From Methylobacterium aquaticum (GTDB lineage: Bacteria; Pseudomonadota; Alphaproteobacteria; Rhizobiales; Beijerinckiaceae), in assembly GCF_016804325.1 (NCBI RefSeq), contig NZ_CP043627.1, forward strand, positions 5,067,001-5,131,000: 64,000 bases of DNA, read 5' to 3'. Of this stretch, positions 16,015 to 25,510 are shown piece after piece (position 1 is the first letter of the stretch; every line of letters begins with the position of its first letter). Made by a program: the position numbers and the translations under genes. Below the pieces are notes generated by a model. That model was not told the origin of the DNA, searched no databases, and was given only the letters and a program-made list of their open reading frames with translations.

Positions 16015-18072
16015 TCACGCCGCCCGGACCGTCGCGAGGAACCGCCCCACCTCCCCGCGCAGGTGCTCGGACTGACGCGACAGCTCGCTCGCCGCCGACA
16101 GGACCTGGCTCGCCGCGGCCCCGGTCTCGTCGGCCGCGCCCGCGACCTGGACGACGCTGCCCGTCACCTCGCCGGTGCCCGCGGCGGCTTGCGCCACGTT
16201 GCGGACGATCTCCTGGGTCGCCGCGCCCTGCTCCTCCACCGCCGCCGCGATGGCGGTCGAGGCCAGGCTGATCTCGCCGATCTGCCCGGCGATGCCGCCG
16301 ATCGCCGCCACCGCCTGCTCGGTCGAGCCCTGGATGCGGGCGATCTGGCCGGCGATCTCCGAGGTCGCCCGGGCGGTCTGGCCGGCCAGTTCCTTGACCT
16401 CGGCGGCGACGACCGCGAAGCCGCGGCCCGCCGCCCCGGCCCGCGCCGCCTCGATCGTCGCGTTGAGCGCGAGCAGGTTGGTCTGGTCGGCGATCGACGA
16501 GATCAGCGCCAGCACGTCGCCGATTCTCGCCGCGCCGTGACGTAGATCGTGGACGAGGCGGGCGGTCTCGCCCGCCGCCGCCGCCGCGCTCCGGGCCATC
16601 TCGGCGGACGACCCGACCCGGGCGCCGATCTCATGCACCGAGGTCCCGAGCTGCGCGGCCGCCGCCGCGACCGTCGCGACGGTCGACGACGCCTCCTCGG
16701 CGGCGGCGGCGACGCTGCTGCTCTGGTCCGCCGTGCGGCCGGCGATCTCGCTCATGCCGCGGGCGGTCGCCTCCATCTCGGAGGCCGCCGCGGTCACCGC
16801 CGCGAGGACGCCGCCGACAGCGCCCTCGAACCGGTCGGCCAGCTCGCGCAGGGCCGCGGTGCGCTGCGCCTCGGCCCCTGCGCGGGCGAGGGCCGCCTCC
16901 TCTTCCAGGGCGGCGGCGCGGGCGAGGCCGTCGCGCAGCTGCACCATCGCGGCGGCCATCGCGCCGATCTCGCTGCGCGACGAGGCCGCCGGCACCGGGA
17001 CGGCGAGGTCGCCGGCGGTGAGGCGGCGCATCGCCTCGATCATCCGGGCGAGCGGCCCGGTCACGCCGCGCACCAGCAGGAACGCCCCGCCGCCCAGAGC
17101 CGCGCAGGCCCCGGCCAGGATGGCGAGCGAGGCCATGAACCAGGCCTCGCTCGCCCGGCTCTCCGCCGCGACGATCGCGCCGAGCGAGACGGTGGCCGCC
17201 TCCCGGGCCCGGGCGATGCCGGCGATGACGTCGGTGGCCTGGGCGAACCAGTCCTCGGCGGTCACGGGATAGGGCTCGCGGGCGGCGCCGGCCTTGAGCA
17301 CCGCCGCCCGGGTCGCCTCGAACGCCTCGACCCGGCGACGCGCCGCCGCCAGGGCGTCCCGGAACTCCGCAGAGAGGGCGGATGCGGAGGCGTGGGCCTG
17401 GGCGAGCGCCGCCTCGACGCGCCCGGCGAGGCTCGCGAAGGCGCGGACCTGCTCCACCGCCAGCCCCTGGCGCCCGGCGATCGCCGCGTTGAGCCGCCCG
17501 CGCTCGCGGCCGGCGAACTCGCCCGCGTCCCAGAGCGCCCGCTTGATGTCGAGGCCGTGATGCAGCGTCCCCGGCACCGAGCCGGCGATGTCGGCCCGCA
17601 CCGCGTCGAACAGGGCCTGCTCGCGGGCGATCATGCCGGTCGCCGCCGGAAACCAGGACGCCGCGAGCTCGGCATCGGGCGTGCCGGCGAGCACGCGGTC
17701 GACCCGCGCGCGCAAGGAGGCGAGGCTGCGTCGCGCCTCGTCGAGGGCCGCCGACGCCGTCGCCACCGCCTCGCCCCGCCGCAGGCCGTCCAGGGCGGCG
17801 GCGAGCCGGCGATCCCCCTCCTTGCGCAGCCGCGCCAGGGTCGGGTGCTCCGAGGCCGCCGGCGGCTTGACGAGCCAGCCATTGGTCAGGCCCCGCTCGG
17901 CCGCCAGGGACGCCGCAGCGGCGGCGAGCCCGTCAGTCACCCGGTTGGCCTCGGCTGCACGTCGCATGATGTCGGCCCGGTTCCAGGCTTCGATGACTTG
18001 TAAGGCAGTCAGCCCAAGAAAGAGGCAGCCGATCAAACTCAGGATCAGGAATATTTGTCTACGTAGCGACAT
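16015..18072 (-). CDS. Methyl-accepting chemotaxis protein
   Basis: Transmembrane chemoreceptor of 685 residues. Order: TM1 (about 7-27), periplasmic all-helical sensor (about 28-310; its [14 protein letters not shown] stretch resembles nitrate/nitrite-sensing NIT-type helical domains, tentative), TM2 (about 311-334), HAMP (about 335-385, [20 protein letters not shown]) and the cytoplasmic signalling coiled coil. The kinase-control tip contains [20 protein letters not shown]. There is no C-terminal CheR/CheB-docking pentapeptide. It has its own promoter region, divergent from the TPR gene, with no che genes nearby. The ligand is unknown. Confidence 0.92.
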   Translation of the reverse strand: MSLRRQIFLILSLIGCLFLGLTALQVIEAWNRADIMRRAAEANRVTDGLAAAAASLAAERGLTNGWLVKPPAASEHPTLARLRKEGDRRLAAALDGLRRGEAVATASAALDEARRSLASLRARVDRVLAGTPDAELAASWFPAATGMIAREQALFDAVRADIAGSVPGTLHHGLDIKRALWDAGEFAGRERGRLNAAIAGRQGLAVEQVRAFASLAGRVEAALAQAHASASALSAEFRDALAAARRRVEAFEATRAAVLKAGAAREPYPVTAEDWFAQATDVIAGIARAREAATVSLGAIVAAESRASEAWFMASLAILAGACAALGGGAFLLVRGVTGPLARMIEAMRRLTAGDLAVPVPAASSRSEIGAMAAAMVQLRDGLARAAALEEEAALARAGAEAQRTAALRELADRFEGAVGGVLAAVTAAASEMEATARGMSEIAGRTADQSSSVAAAAEEASSTVATVAAAAAQLGTSVHEIGARVGSSAEMARSAAAAAGETARLVHDLRHGAARIGDVLALISSIADQTNLLALNATIEAARAGAAGRGFAVVAAEVKELAGQTARATSEIAGQIARIQGSTEQAVAAIGGIAGQIGEISLASTAIAAAVEEQGAATQEIVRNVAQAAAGTGEVTGSVVQVAGAADETGAAASQVLSAASELSRQSEHLRGEVGRFLATVRAA

Positions 18073-18335
18073 GTTCGGCGACTCTGGAAATCGACTTGCG
18101 AGTTCCAGGCTACCTATCGCGGTGATTGCTTAAGATAGCTCTTACAACCGAATACCAGGGCCATATCACCGTAAGCTGTCGCGCGGAGCCGCGCGCCGGC
18201 CGGGCCGTGCGGCCGGCCGCCCCCGACACATCGCCGCCGCCGTTTGGTCTTGCCGCTGCCCCGCGCAGGGTCCAATGTCGCGCCGATTTCGCGTGCCGGC
18301 TCCGCGGCCGGCGCGATCACGGAGCCACGAGTTTG

Positions 18336-20204
18336 GTGCTCAAGACCCGAATCCCCGCCCCCCGCCGCGGATCTGCGCGCGTCGCGCTGGCCCTCCTCCT
18401 CGCCGCCTCGACGGCGCCGGCCCTCGCGGCGCGGCTGCCGGCGCGGGAGATCGCGGCCCCGCAGGCCTACGAGCCGGCGGATTCGCTGGAAGGCAACTTC
18501 CTCGCCGCCTACATCGCCGGCGCCTCTCGCGACACGGCCGCTGCCGCCACGTTCTACCGCGAGGCGGTGAAGGGCGACCCCCGCAACGCCGAACTCCTCG
18601 AACGCTCCTTCGTCGCCCTGCTCGCCGACGGCTCGCTGCCGGAAGCGTTCCGGGCCGCCGAGCGGCTGACGGCGCGGGACGGGGCCAACGGCCTGGCCCA
18701 GCTCGCGCTCGGCGTGCAGAAGATCAAGGCCAAGCAATACGCCGCGGCGCGCCAGAACCTCCAGCGCGGCGGCAAGGGCGCGGCGGCCGACCTGACCTCG
18801 ACCCTGCTGACCGCATGGTCCTATGCCGGGGCCGGCGAAGGCAAGAAGGCGCTCGAGACCATCAACAAGCTCAAGGGCGAGCGCTACTACAACGTCTTCC
18901 GCGACTACCACGCGGGCCTGATCGCCGCGCTCGTCGGCGACAAGGTCGAGGCGGAGCGCCGGCTGAAATCGGCCTACGACGCCGACCGCAACACGCTTCG
19001 CATCGTCGATGCCTATGGCCGCTTCGAGGCGGATTCCGGCCGGCCCGACCTCGCGGTGGCGGCCTACCAGGAATTCGACAACGTCCTGCCGCGCCATCCG
19101 ATCGTGCGCGACGCCCTCGACAAGCTGAAGGCCGGCAAGCCGCTCACGCCGCTCATCACCTCGGCCCAGGAGGGCGCCGCGGAGGTGCTCTACGGCCTCG
19201 GCTCGGCCGGAACCTCGCAGGGCGACGAACTGCCGGCGGTGGTTTACCTGCGCCTCGCGCTCTACCTCGCCCCCGAGCATTCGCTGGCCCTGCTGACGCT
19301 GGCCGACACGCTCGAGCGGATGAAGGCGCCCGACCGGGCGAACGAGGTCTTCGCCCGGATGCCGGCGAACTCGCCGCTCAAGCTCAACGCCGACATCCAG
19401 ATCGGCCTCAACCTCGAGCAGATGGGCAAGGGCGAGGAGGCGATCGCGCATCTCGATCAGGTCGCCAAGACCTATCCCAACGACATCGACGTGATCTCGG
19501 CGCTCGGCAACGTCCAGCGCTCGCGCAAGAAATACGCCGAGTCGGCCCAGACCTACACCAAGGCGATCGACCTGATCGGCGACCAGCCGGCGCGCAACTA
19601 CTGGACCCTGTACTACTTCCGCGGCACGTCCTACGAGCGGGCCAAGGAATGGCCGAAGGCCGAGGCCGACCTGAAGAAGGCTCTGGAGCTGGTGCCGACG
19701 ACGCAGCCCAACGGCCGGGCCCAGGTGCTCAACTACCTGGCCTATTCCTGGGTCGACCAGAACATGAACATCGACGAGGCCTTCCGCATGCTGAAGCAGG
19801 CGGTCGACCTCCAGCCGCGCGACGGCATGATCATCGACAGCCTCGGCTGGGCCTATTACCGCCTCGGGCGCTGGGACGACGCGGTGCGCGAGCTGGAAAA
19901 GGCCATCGAGTTGAAGCCCGGCGACCCGACCATCAACGACCACCTCGGCGACGCCTACTGGCGCTCTGGCCGGCGGCTCGAGGGCAAGTTCCAGTGGCAG
20001 CACGCCAAGGACCTGAACCCCGAGCCGGAGGACCTGGCGAAGATCGAGGCCAAGCTGAAGGACGGGCTGCCGGAGCTGGAGAAGCCCGCCGCCACCGCCG
20101 AGACCCAGCCCGCCCCGGCGGCGCCGCAGCCCGAGATGCCGAAGGGCGCCCCGGCCCCGACCGAGCCGCCGGCGATGGGCACGGAGACGAAGAGCGGGGG
20201 CTGA
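18336..20204 (+). CDS. Exported tetratricopeptide-repeat protein
   Basis: A 622-residue protein with an N-terminal signal peptide (VLKTRIPAPRRGSARVALAL then LLAASTAPALAARLPA), followed almost entirely by TPR helices; examples are AVKGDPRNAELLERSFVALL, AITLDQ-type pairs through 430-560, and the strong C-terminal units SLGWAYYRLGRWDDAVRELE and AYWRSGRRLEGKFQWQHAKD. The C-terminus is Pro/Ala-rich. The GTG at 18336 is chosen because it begins the signal peptide and has GGAG about 11 bases upstream; a TTG one codon earlier is possible. It probably acts as a periplasmic or envelope scaffold. It lies 90 bases upstream of ispE, likely co-transcribed, as is common in this order. Confidence 0.85.
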   Translation: MLKTRIPAPRRGSARVALALLLAASTAPALAARLPAREIAAPQAYEPADSLEGNFLAAYIAGASRDTAAAATFYREAVKGDPRNAELLERSFVALLADGSLPEAFRAAERLTARDGANGLAQLALGVQKIKAKQYAAARQNLQRGGKGAAADLTSTLLTAWSYAGAGEGKKALETINKLKGERYYNVFRDYHAGLIAALVGDKVEAERRLKSAYDADRNTLRIVDAYGRFEADSGRPDLAVAAYQEFDNVLPRHPIVRDALDKLKAGKPLTPLITSAQEGAAEVLYGLGSAGTSQGDELPAVVYLRLALYLAPEHSLALLTLADTLERMKAPDRANEVFARMPANSPLKLNADIQIGLNLEQMGKGEEAIAHLDQVAKTYPNDIDVISALGNVQRSRKKYAESAQTYTKAIDLIGDQPARNYWTLYYFRGTSYERAKEWPKAEADLKKALELVPTTQPNGRAQVLNYLAYSWVDQNMNIDEAFRMLKQAVDLQPRDGMIIDSLGWAYYRLGRWDDAVRELEKAIELKPGDPTINDHLGDAYWRSGRRLEGKFQWQHAKDLNPEPEDLAKIEAKLKDGLPELEKPAATAETQPAPAAPQPEMPKGAPAPTEPPAMGTETKSGG

Positions 20205-20294
20205 CGCCCCCACTCCCTTCCGCAAGCCGAGATGAGACTGTGGGCGCGGTGCCGGAGGGTGCCGCGCCCTCTGCCCGTTGAGAGAGACGCCCAC

Positions 20295-21182
20295 GTGCCT
20301 GCCTTCGCTACCCGCGCCCCCGCCAAGATCAACCTGACCCTGCACGTGCTCGGCCGGCGCCCCGGCGACGGCTACCACGCCCTGGAGAGCCTGGTGGTCT
20401 TCGCCGGCTCGAATGCGGGCGACCTGCTCGCCCTGGAGCCGGGGCCGGTGCTGGATCTCACTGTCACCGGCCCGACCGCCGGCCCCGCCGGCCCGACCGA
20501 CGACAACCTGGTGATGCGGGCGGCCCGCCACCTCGCCGCCGAGATCCCGAACCTGAAGGTCGGGCGGTTTCGCCTGGTGAAGCGCCTGCCGGTGGCGGCG
20601 GGGATCGGCGGCGGTTCGTCGGACGCGGCGGGCGCGCTGCGGCTGCTCGGCCGCCTCAACGGCCTGTCCCCGGATCACCCGGCCCTGATGGCGGCGGCGC
20701 GGCGCACCGGCGCCGACGTGCCGGTCTGCCTCGATCCGCGGGCCCGGATGATGCGCGGCGCCGGCGAGGCGCTCGGTCCGGCGCTGACCCTGGCGCCCCT
20801 GCCGGCGGTGCTGATCAATCCCGGCGTGCCGGTCGAGACGGCGCCGGTGTTCCGGGCACTGGGGCTCACGGTCGGCGAGGCGCATCCGCTCGCCGCGCAG
20901 GCCCATCCGGCGCTCGACGGCGTGGAGGAGCGCGACGCGCTGATCGCCCGCATCCTGCCGGCCCGCAACGATCTCGAGGCCCCGGCCCTCACGGTGGCGC
21001 CGGTGATCGGCGACACGCTCGCGGCCCTGCGCGACCAGCCGGGCTGCCGGCTCGCCCGGATGTCGGGCTCGGGCGCCACGGTGTTCGGGCTGTTCGGCCA
21101 TCGCTCGGCGGCGGTGGCCGCCGCCCGGGCGATCGCGGCGGCGCAGGCGGGCTGGTGGGTGCGGGCGACGCTGCTGCGCTGA
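20295..21182 (+). CDS. ispE: 4-diphosphocytidyl-2-C-methyl-D-erythritol kinase
   Basis: GHMP kinase of 295 residues for the fourth step of the MEP isoprenoid pathway, phosphorylating the 2-hydroxyl of CDP-ME. Motifs: [20 protein letters not shown] at the N-terminus, the ATP loop [20 protein letters not shown] and the C-terminal [12 protein letters not shown]. The GTG at 20295 is preferred because conserved sequence starts three codons later and a purine-rich GAGAGA precedes it; an ATG at 20232 would add 21 non-conserved residues. It is probably the second gene of an operon with the TPR protein. Confidence 0.93.
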   Translation: MPAFATRAPAKINLTLHVLGRRPGDGYHALESLVVFAGSNAGDLLALEPGPVLDLTVTGPTAGPAGPTDDNLVMRAARHLAAEIPNLKVGRFRLVKRLPVAAGIGGGSSDAAGALRLLGRLNGLSPDHPALMAAARRTGADVPVCLDPRARMMRGAGEALGPALTLAPLPAVLINPGVPVETAPVFRALGLTVGEAHPLAAQAHPALDGVEERDALIARILPARNDLEAPALTVAPVIGDTLAALRDQPGCRLARMSGSGATVFGLFGHRSAAVAAARAIAAAQAGWWVRATLLR

Positions 21183-21315
21183 GCGGCGGGGCCCACCACC
21201 GGAGGCCGGCGCGTGCGGACCCGCCATGCCCTGCCGGCAGGGTGACGGCGTCACGCTGTCGGCCGACCCCTCATCCGCCCCGTGACGGATCGACGGGATC
21301 GCGAGGCCCCGGCGC

Positions 21316-22371
21316 CTACTGGCCGGCGGCGACGGCCGGCTCGGGCGTCGCGGCGGCGGTCTGGGGCACCGGGGGCGCGGGCTTGCGCAGGACGAAGTGG
21401 CGGAACTCCACCGGGCGCCGCGGCGGCAGCGGCACCTTGGGACCGGCCTCGGGCTCGGGCAGGGCGGCGGCGGGATCGAGGGACGCGACCGTCGTGGTGG
21501 CGGCGGCCGGGGCGGCCGGCGCGGGAGTCGCCGCGAGGCTGACCGTCTGGCCGGAGGTCGGGAACGGCAGGCCGGCGACGGCGGAATGACCCGCATAGGC
21601 CAGGACCGCGCCGGGGGCCGGAGCCGGGGCGGCGTGGAAGGCCAGGGAAGCCGGGCGGACCGGCGGCAGCGGCACGGTGACGACCGGATCGGCAGCGGCT
21701 TGCGCCGCAGCCTCGGGCGCCTGGACCTGTGCGGCGGCGGGTTGGTAGGCGGCGAGGGCCTGCGGGGCCGCCGGCGGCGGCAGCGTGTATTGGGGTGCCG
21801 CGCCGGGCTGGGCGACGGCGCTCGACAGGGCGGCGACCGACGGATCGGCGGAGGCCGTGGCGGTCGTGGCCGGCTGGCGGGCCCCGAACACGTTGCCGAG
21901 GAACCGGTTGAGCGGGTTGGTGGGAAGCTCCCGGACCGGCGGCGCCTCGAGCTCGGCCACGTCGGTGCGGATGCCCGCCCGCTTGGCGGCGTAGTAGTAG
22001 CCGCGGGCGTAGTAGCTGTAGGCCTGGGCCTCGTTGCCGTGCGCGGTCTTGTAGGCACCGGCGAGGTAGGCGACGCCGTAGGTCAGGTTGATCTTGGCGT
22101 CGAGGAGGCCGGCGGCCGGGCCGCTATAGCCCAGCGCACGGGCGGTGCCGTGCTTGATCTGCATCAGGCCCATCGCGCCGCCGCGGCCGACGGCGCGGGG
22201 ATTGTAGCCGCTCTCCCGCTTCACCACCCGGTGGATGAAGCTCGCCGGGACGCCGTTGGCCTTGGCATGCGCCTCGATCAGCGCGTCGATGTTGTCGCGA
22301 GCGGGGCTCACCTGCGCCGTGGCGGGGAGCGGCGCCGCGACGACGACGGCGATGAGGAGGCGCTTGCGCAT
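21316..22371 (-). CDS. Lytic transglycosylase, SLT domain
   Basis: Secreted peptidoglycan lytic transglycosylase of 351 residues. A signal peptide (MRKRLLIAVVVAAPLPATAQ) is followed by an SLT/goose-lysozyme-like domain (about 25-150) with the catalytic glutamate in FIHRVVKRESGYNPRAVG and the substrate-groove motif AMGLMQIKHGTARALGY, then AYSYYARGYYYAAKR. The last 170 residues are Ala/Pro-rich low complexity, ending in a basic PRRPVEFRHFVLRKP segment, perhaps a wall-spanning spacer. The ATG at 22371 begins the signal peptide. Small stand-alone SLT proteins like this serve cell-wall remodelling or secretion-machine assembly; none of the latter is nearby. Confidence 0.9.
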   Translation of the reverse strand: MRKRLLIAVVVAAPLPATAQVSPARDNIDALIEAHAKANGVPASFIHRVVKRESGYNPRAVGRGGAMGLMQIKHGTARALGYSGPAAGLLDAKINLTYGVAYLAGAYKTAHGNEAQAYSYYARGYYYAAKRAGIRTDVAELEAPPVRELPTNPLNRFLGNVFGARQPATTATASADPSVAALSSAVAQPGAAPQYTLPPPAAPQALAAYQPAAAQVQAPEAAAQAAADPVVTVPLPPVRPASLAFHAAPAPAPGAVLAYAGHSAVAGLPFPTSGQTVSLAATPAPAAPAAATTTVASLDPAAALPEPEAGPKVPLPPRRPVEFRHFVLRKPAPPVPQTAAATPEPAVAAGQ

Positions 22372-22605
22372 GCAACAACCTGCTGGAGGGAGCCGGTGCG
22401 CTGCCGCACCGACGGGAAGGCCCACCCTGCTCCGGTCCAAATGCGGCGGTAAAGAGACTTGGCCGTTCCACCCCCCGACTTGGCCGTTAACTGAGCCGTC
22501 GGATGCCCAGGTTTCGCAGTGCGGTGTGGCGCGGCGGACACAACGGCCAAGCTTTTTCGCGCCCGGCGGCAGGGTCGCGGCGTCTCGTGATTCGGCCGAT
22601 TCGTC

Positions 22606-23973
22606 TCAGCGCCGGCCCCCGCCGCCGAATCCGCCGCCCCCGAAACCCTCGCCGCCCGGCCGGCCGAACCCGCCCGGTCCGCCCTGGGGAGCGACGCCGC
22701 TCGGACCGCCGAAGCCCTGGCCCCCAGGGCCGCCGAACCCGCCGGGTCCGCCGAAGTGGCCCGTCCCCTCCGCACCCGGCAGGCGCGGATCGATCTCGCC
22801 GCGGCCCGGGCCGCCGAAGCGTCCCCCCTCGCCGCCGAACGGCCTCTCGCCGCGGAAGTCGGGGGAGCGGCCGAAGTCACCGGAGCGCCCGCCGGGCTCG
22901 CCGCGCGCGCCGCCCTGCGCGCCGGGGGCGCCACCATGCGGACCGCCCCGTGCGCTGCCCGGGCCGCTCCGGACGCCGTCCCGACCCGGACGGCCGGGCT
23001 CGCCCGGCCCGCGACCGGTCTCCCGCCCGGCCGGATCCGGCCGCAGGCGCAAGCCGTCGAGGTCGAGCCGGCCGCCGCGCCCGGCCCGTCCATCGAGGAT
23101 CGCGAGCCCGCCGCCGGCCGGGACGACACCGCCGCGGCCGGTCACCGCGTAGCCGGCCCCGGTGCGGAGCGCGCCGCCCTCGCGGGTCACGTAGGCCTCG
23201 ATCGAGAGGCGCCGGACCTCGTCGCCGAACGGCTCGCTTGCCGAGACCGCCCGCGTCACCGCGAAGCGGCCGCCCGCGAGGCTGCCGGACGCCACGGCCC
23301 GGCCGCCGGCGAGGGCCGTATCGAGGCCAGAGAGCGGCAGGTTGCCGATGCGCAGGGCGCCTCCGGGCCCGCGCCGCACCGGGCCGGCGACGAGGTCCGG
23401 CGCGTCGCCGGCCGGGTCGATCCGGCTCGCCGCGATGCTGCCGTCCGGACGGCGCAGCCCGCTCACCGCGACTCGCGCACCGAGCGCCGGCCGCGGCATC
23501 TCGGGCGGCAGCCCGGCGGTGGCGACGGTCTGGCCGAGCACGGTCAGCGTGTCGGCGCCGACGCGCTGCACCGGGCCGACCACCTCGTGGATCACCGCGA
23601 TGCCGGCGGTGGAGAGGCCGCCCTCTCCCGGCTGCGCCCGGCTGCGCACCAGACTTTGGACCACGTGGCCGACGCGCAGGTCGCCGACCCGGGCCGGACG
23701 CCCGTCGATCGTCACCAGCACGTCGGGCGGGTAGGCGATGCGCAGGTCGTTGACGATGATGCTGCCGAAGCCCCGGATGGTGCCGACGACGCCGGTGCCG
23801 CCGATGCCGCGGTCGCCCTCCTCGTCGGGCCCCGGCCGGAGGCCGGTGCCGCCGATCCCCTGGTCGAGGATCTTGTCCCCGGCGGCCTGCCCGGGCCCGG
23901 CGACCGCGAGCCAGCTCGCGCCCGAGAGGAGGCGCAGGAGGCCGCGCCGGGTGACGGAGGGAGCGCGTCGCAC
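22606..23973 (-). CDS. DUF5666-domain exported protein with Gly-rich tail
   Basis: A 455-residue protein starting with a probable Tat signal (VRRAPSVTRRGLLRLL then SGASWLAVAGPGQA). The middle (about 35-300) contains repeated beta-rich DUF5666-type units, such as VGTIRGFGSIIVNDLRI, GRPARVGDLRVGHVVQ, VGADTLTVLGQTVATAG and GARVAVSGLRRPDGSIAASR. About 150 C-terminal residues are Gly/Pro/Phe-rich (GGPGGFGGPGGQGFGG-like) and look disordered. The GTG at 23973, preceded by AAGGGGGC, lies 11 bases after the stop of the DUF6502 gene, so the two form an operon. The function of DUF5666 proteins is not established; the exported location is inferred from the signal. Confidence 0.8.
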   Translation of the reverse strand: MRRAPSVTRRGLLRLLSGASWLAVAGPGQAAGDKILDQGIGGTGLRPGPDEEGDRGIGGTGVVGTIRGFGSIIVNDLRIAYPPDVLVTIDGRPARVGDLRVGHVVQSLVRSRAQPGEGGLSTAGIAVIHEVVGPVQRVGADTLTVLGQTVATAGLPPEMPRPALGARVAVSGLRRPDGSIAASRIDPAGDAPDLVAGPVRRGPGGALRIGNLPLSGLDTALAGGRAVASGSLAGGRFAVTRAVSASEPFGDEVRRLSIEAYVTREGGALRTGAGYAVTGRGGVVPAGGGLAILDGRAGRGGRLDLDGLRLRPDPAGRETGRGPGEPGRPGRDGVRSGPGSARGGPHGGAPGAQGGARGEPGGRSGDFGRSPDFRGERPFGGEGGRFGGPGRGEIDPRLPGAEGTGHFGGPGGFGGPGGQGFGGPSGVAPQGGPGGFGRPGGEGFGGGGFGGGGRR

Positions 23974-23984
23974 GGGCCGCCCCC

Positions 23985-24833
23985 TTACGCCTTGGGCTCG
24001 GGAAGGGGCGCGTCGTCCGCCCGGGCATCCTCGGCGAAGATGTAGATGCCGAAATTCCAGCGCGCCTCGCCGCCCGGATCGGTCTCGCAGGCCGCATGCG
24101 CCTCGCGGTTGGCCTGCTGCAACGCCTCCATGGCGATCTCCCGCGCCCGCTCCTCCAACCGCCGCGCCAGCGCGGGCGACAGCCCGTCGTAATGCACGGC
24201 GCGCTCCAGGAAGCGCGGCTTCTCCTCCAGGACGTTGGCGACCGCGGCGGCGATGTGGTCGTGCAGGTTGCGGCCGAAATAATAGAGCTGCTGGCTGCCG
24301 CCGCCGCTCGGCACGAAGGCGGCCTCGGCCAGCACGATGCGCTCCTCCTCGTCGAGGGTGACGATCCCGCGGTCGAGCCATTCGTCCAGCACCGCCCGCG
24401 GGCGCAGGTCCTTGGTCACGGAGGCGACCAGGCTCTCGAAGGACGGGCCGCTCTCGGCCGCCCGCTTCAGGGGCTTGGGCCGGCCGTCGGCCTCGGTGAA
24501 GTCGGGTGCGGCGACCCAGCGGGCGATGATGCGGCTGGTGCGCGAGATCGCGGCCGGCACCGCGCTCACCGGCGCGCCGGCCCCGCGCAGGCGCCGCACC
24601 TCCTTGCGGTGGATCCCGGTGAGCAGGCTCACCCGGCTGTCGGTCTGGTCCTTGCCGGGCAGGGCGAAGTCGTACTCGGCGACGTTCACGTACAGCTCGC
24701 GCAGCAGGTCGGTCAGCGCCGGGAAGGTGATCCCGCTGCGCACGAACAGGCGCACGAGCGGGCGCAGCAGCCGGGCGAGCGGGGCCTGCAGCGCGCCGGC
24801 ATCGGGCGGCGATCTCGGGTTCGGCTCTGACAT
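23985..24833 (-). CDS. DUF6502-family protein, putative transcription regulator
   Basis: A 282-residue cytoplasmic protein with LLRPLVRLFVRSGITFPALT at the N-terminus and then SRVSLLTGIHRKEVRRLRG, which strongly resembles a helix-turn-helix recognition segment. The middle and C-terminus (RTSRIIARWVAAPDFTEADG, GGSQQLYYFGRNLHDHIAAA) are conserved in DUF6502 proteins. The ATG at 24833 is chosen because conservation starts soon after. It is the first gene of an operon with the DUF5666 protein; this pairing recurs in proteobacteria. GTGGGA palindromes at 24857-24875 and 24907-24923 lie immediately upstream and could be its own operators (inference). Confidence 0.78.
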   Translation of the reverse strand: MSEPNPRSPPDAGALQAPLARLLRPLVRLFVRSGITFPALTDLLRELYVNVAEYDFALPGKDQTDSRVSLLTGIHRKEVRRLRGAGAPVSAVPAAISRTSRIIARWVAAPDFTEADGRPKPLKRAAESGPSFESLVASVTKDLRPRAVLDEWLDRGIVTLDEEERIVLAEAAFVPSGGGSQQLYYFGRNLHDHIAAAVANVLEEKPRFLERAVHYDGLSPALARRLEERAREIAMEALQQANREAHAACETDPGGEARWNFGIYIFAEDARADDAPLPEPKA

Positions 24834-24856
24834 CACGGTCGTTGTAGCCCAGGCGC

Positions 24857-24955
24857 CGTGGGACACAATCCCACGAAAGCGCGGCACAGCGCGATTTCCG
24901 ATTGACGTGGGAATTTTACCCACATAGATGATTGGCCGTGGTCAGATTTCCCACG
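24857..24955. promoter_or_regulatory. Array of GTGGGA inverted repeats (candidate operators)
   Basis: Three sites lie in the divergent region. The first is a perfect CGTGGGA-CACAA-TCCCACG at 24857-24875, the second GTGGG-AATTTTA-CCCAC at 24907-24923, and the third a half site TCCCACG at 24949-24955 with a weaker partner GTGGTCA at 24938. Such an arrangement, next to a gene with an HTH-like segment, suggests cooperative autoregulation; this is inference. Confidence 0.55.
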
Positions 24956-24962
24956 CCGCTCG

Positions 24963-25184
24963 ATGCCACAGAGATCCCCGATGGCCAGTGCCCTCCCCCT
25001 CGTCTGCCGCGCCGCCGAGCCGCTCACGCTCCCGACGCCCCGCCGCTCCCCGCCGGTCTCGCTGCGGCCGGTCGCGATGCTGGTGCGCGGCCTCGCGGTC
25101 ATCGCCGGACTGGGACTGCCGGTGGCGGCGGCGACCCTGGCCGACCTCGCCCATCCCGCCACGGCCGTCTCGCCTGGCCGCTGA
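24963..25184 (+). CDS. Hypothetical small membrane protein
   Basis: A possible 73-residue protein (or 67 residues from the ATG at 24981) with one hydrophobic segment MLVRGLAVIAGLGLPVAAAT. No family is recognised. Support is limited to the membrane segment, its position just downstream of the GTGGGA array, and a second small membrane ORF following on the same strand. It could be a chance ORF in GC-rich DNA. Confidence 0.35.
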   Translation: MPQRSPMASALPLVCRAAEPLTLPTPRRSPPVSLRPVAMLVRGLAVIAGLGLPVAAATLADLAHPATAVSPGR

Positions 25185-25222
25185 GGCTTGCCTGCCCAGT
25201 GAGACTTGCCTGCCCGCCGAGA
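25169..25222. repeat. 18-bp tandem repeat, three copies
   Basis: CTCGCCTGGCCGCTGAGG, CTTGCCTGCCCAGTGAGA and CTTGCCTGCCCGCCGAGA follow head to tail. The last copy ends in GAGA and merges into the ribosome site (GAGAGGAA) of the ORF at 25238, so copy number could alter that leader. Confidence 0.7.
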
Positions 25223-25237
25223 GAGGAATTCGTCCCG

Positions 25238-25453
25238 ATGCTCGAAGCCCTGCGCAGCGACCGGCCCCGCCCCGCTCCCCTCGGCCGGGCCTTCCCGGCC
25301 CCGGAGATCGACGCGTCCCGCTCCGCCCTCCGCTCCCGGCGCGAACCGGCCGATGGCGGAGACACCCTGATCGTCGCCGCCCTCTGCCTCGTCATCGGCG
25401 GCGCGATCCTGCTGGTCGCCCTCCAGGCGATCTGCATCGTCCAGAACCTCTGA
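25238..25453 (+). CDS. Hypothetical small single-pass membrane protein
   Basis: A 71-residue ORF with a polar, Arg/Pro-rich N-terminal half and a clear C-terminal transmembrane helix (DTLIVAALCLVIGGAILLV). The ATG is preceded by GAGAGGAA at proper spacing, which supports real translation. No family is recognised. It lies between the GTGGGA array and the outer-membrane protein gene. Confidence 0.55.
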   Translation: MLEALRSDRPRPAPLGRAFPAPEIDASRSALRSRREPADGGDTLIVAALCLVIGGAILLVALQAICIVQNL

Positions 25454-25510
25454 CCCGGTTCGGACCCGATACCTGACGGCCCGGACGGTCTGCCGCCCCG
25501 GCCCCCGTCT

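Noticed and set aside
18114..22058. Very long minus-strand open frame (about 1300 codons) across the TPR protein, ispE and transglycosylase genes
   Set aside because: It is antisense to three well-supported genes and has a Pro/Arg/Ala-rich, low-complexity translation. Long antisense frames are expected in very GC-rich DNA.
24932..25453. One 173-codon frame covering both small ORFs upstream of the outer-membrane protein gene
   Set aside because: The first 100 codons are Arg/Pro-rich without structure. The ATG at 25238 with its ribosome site gives a more sensible short membrane protein.
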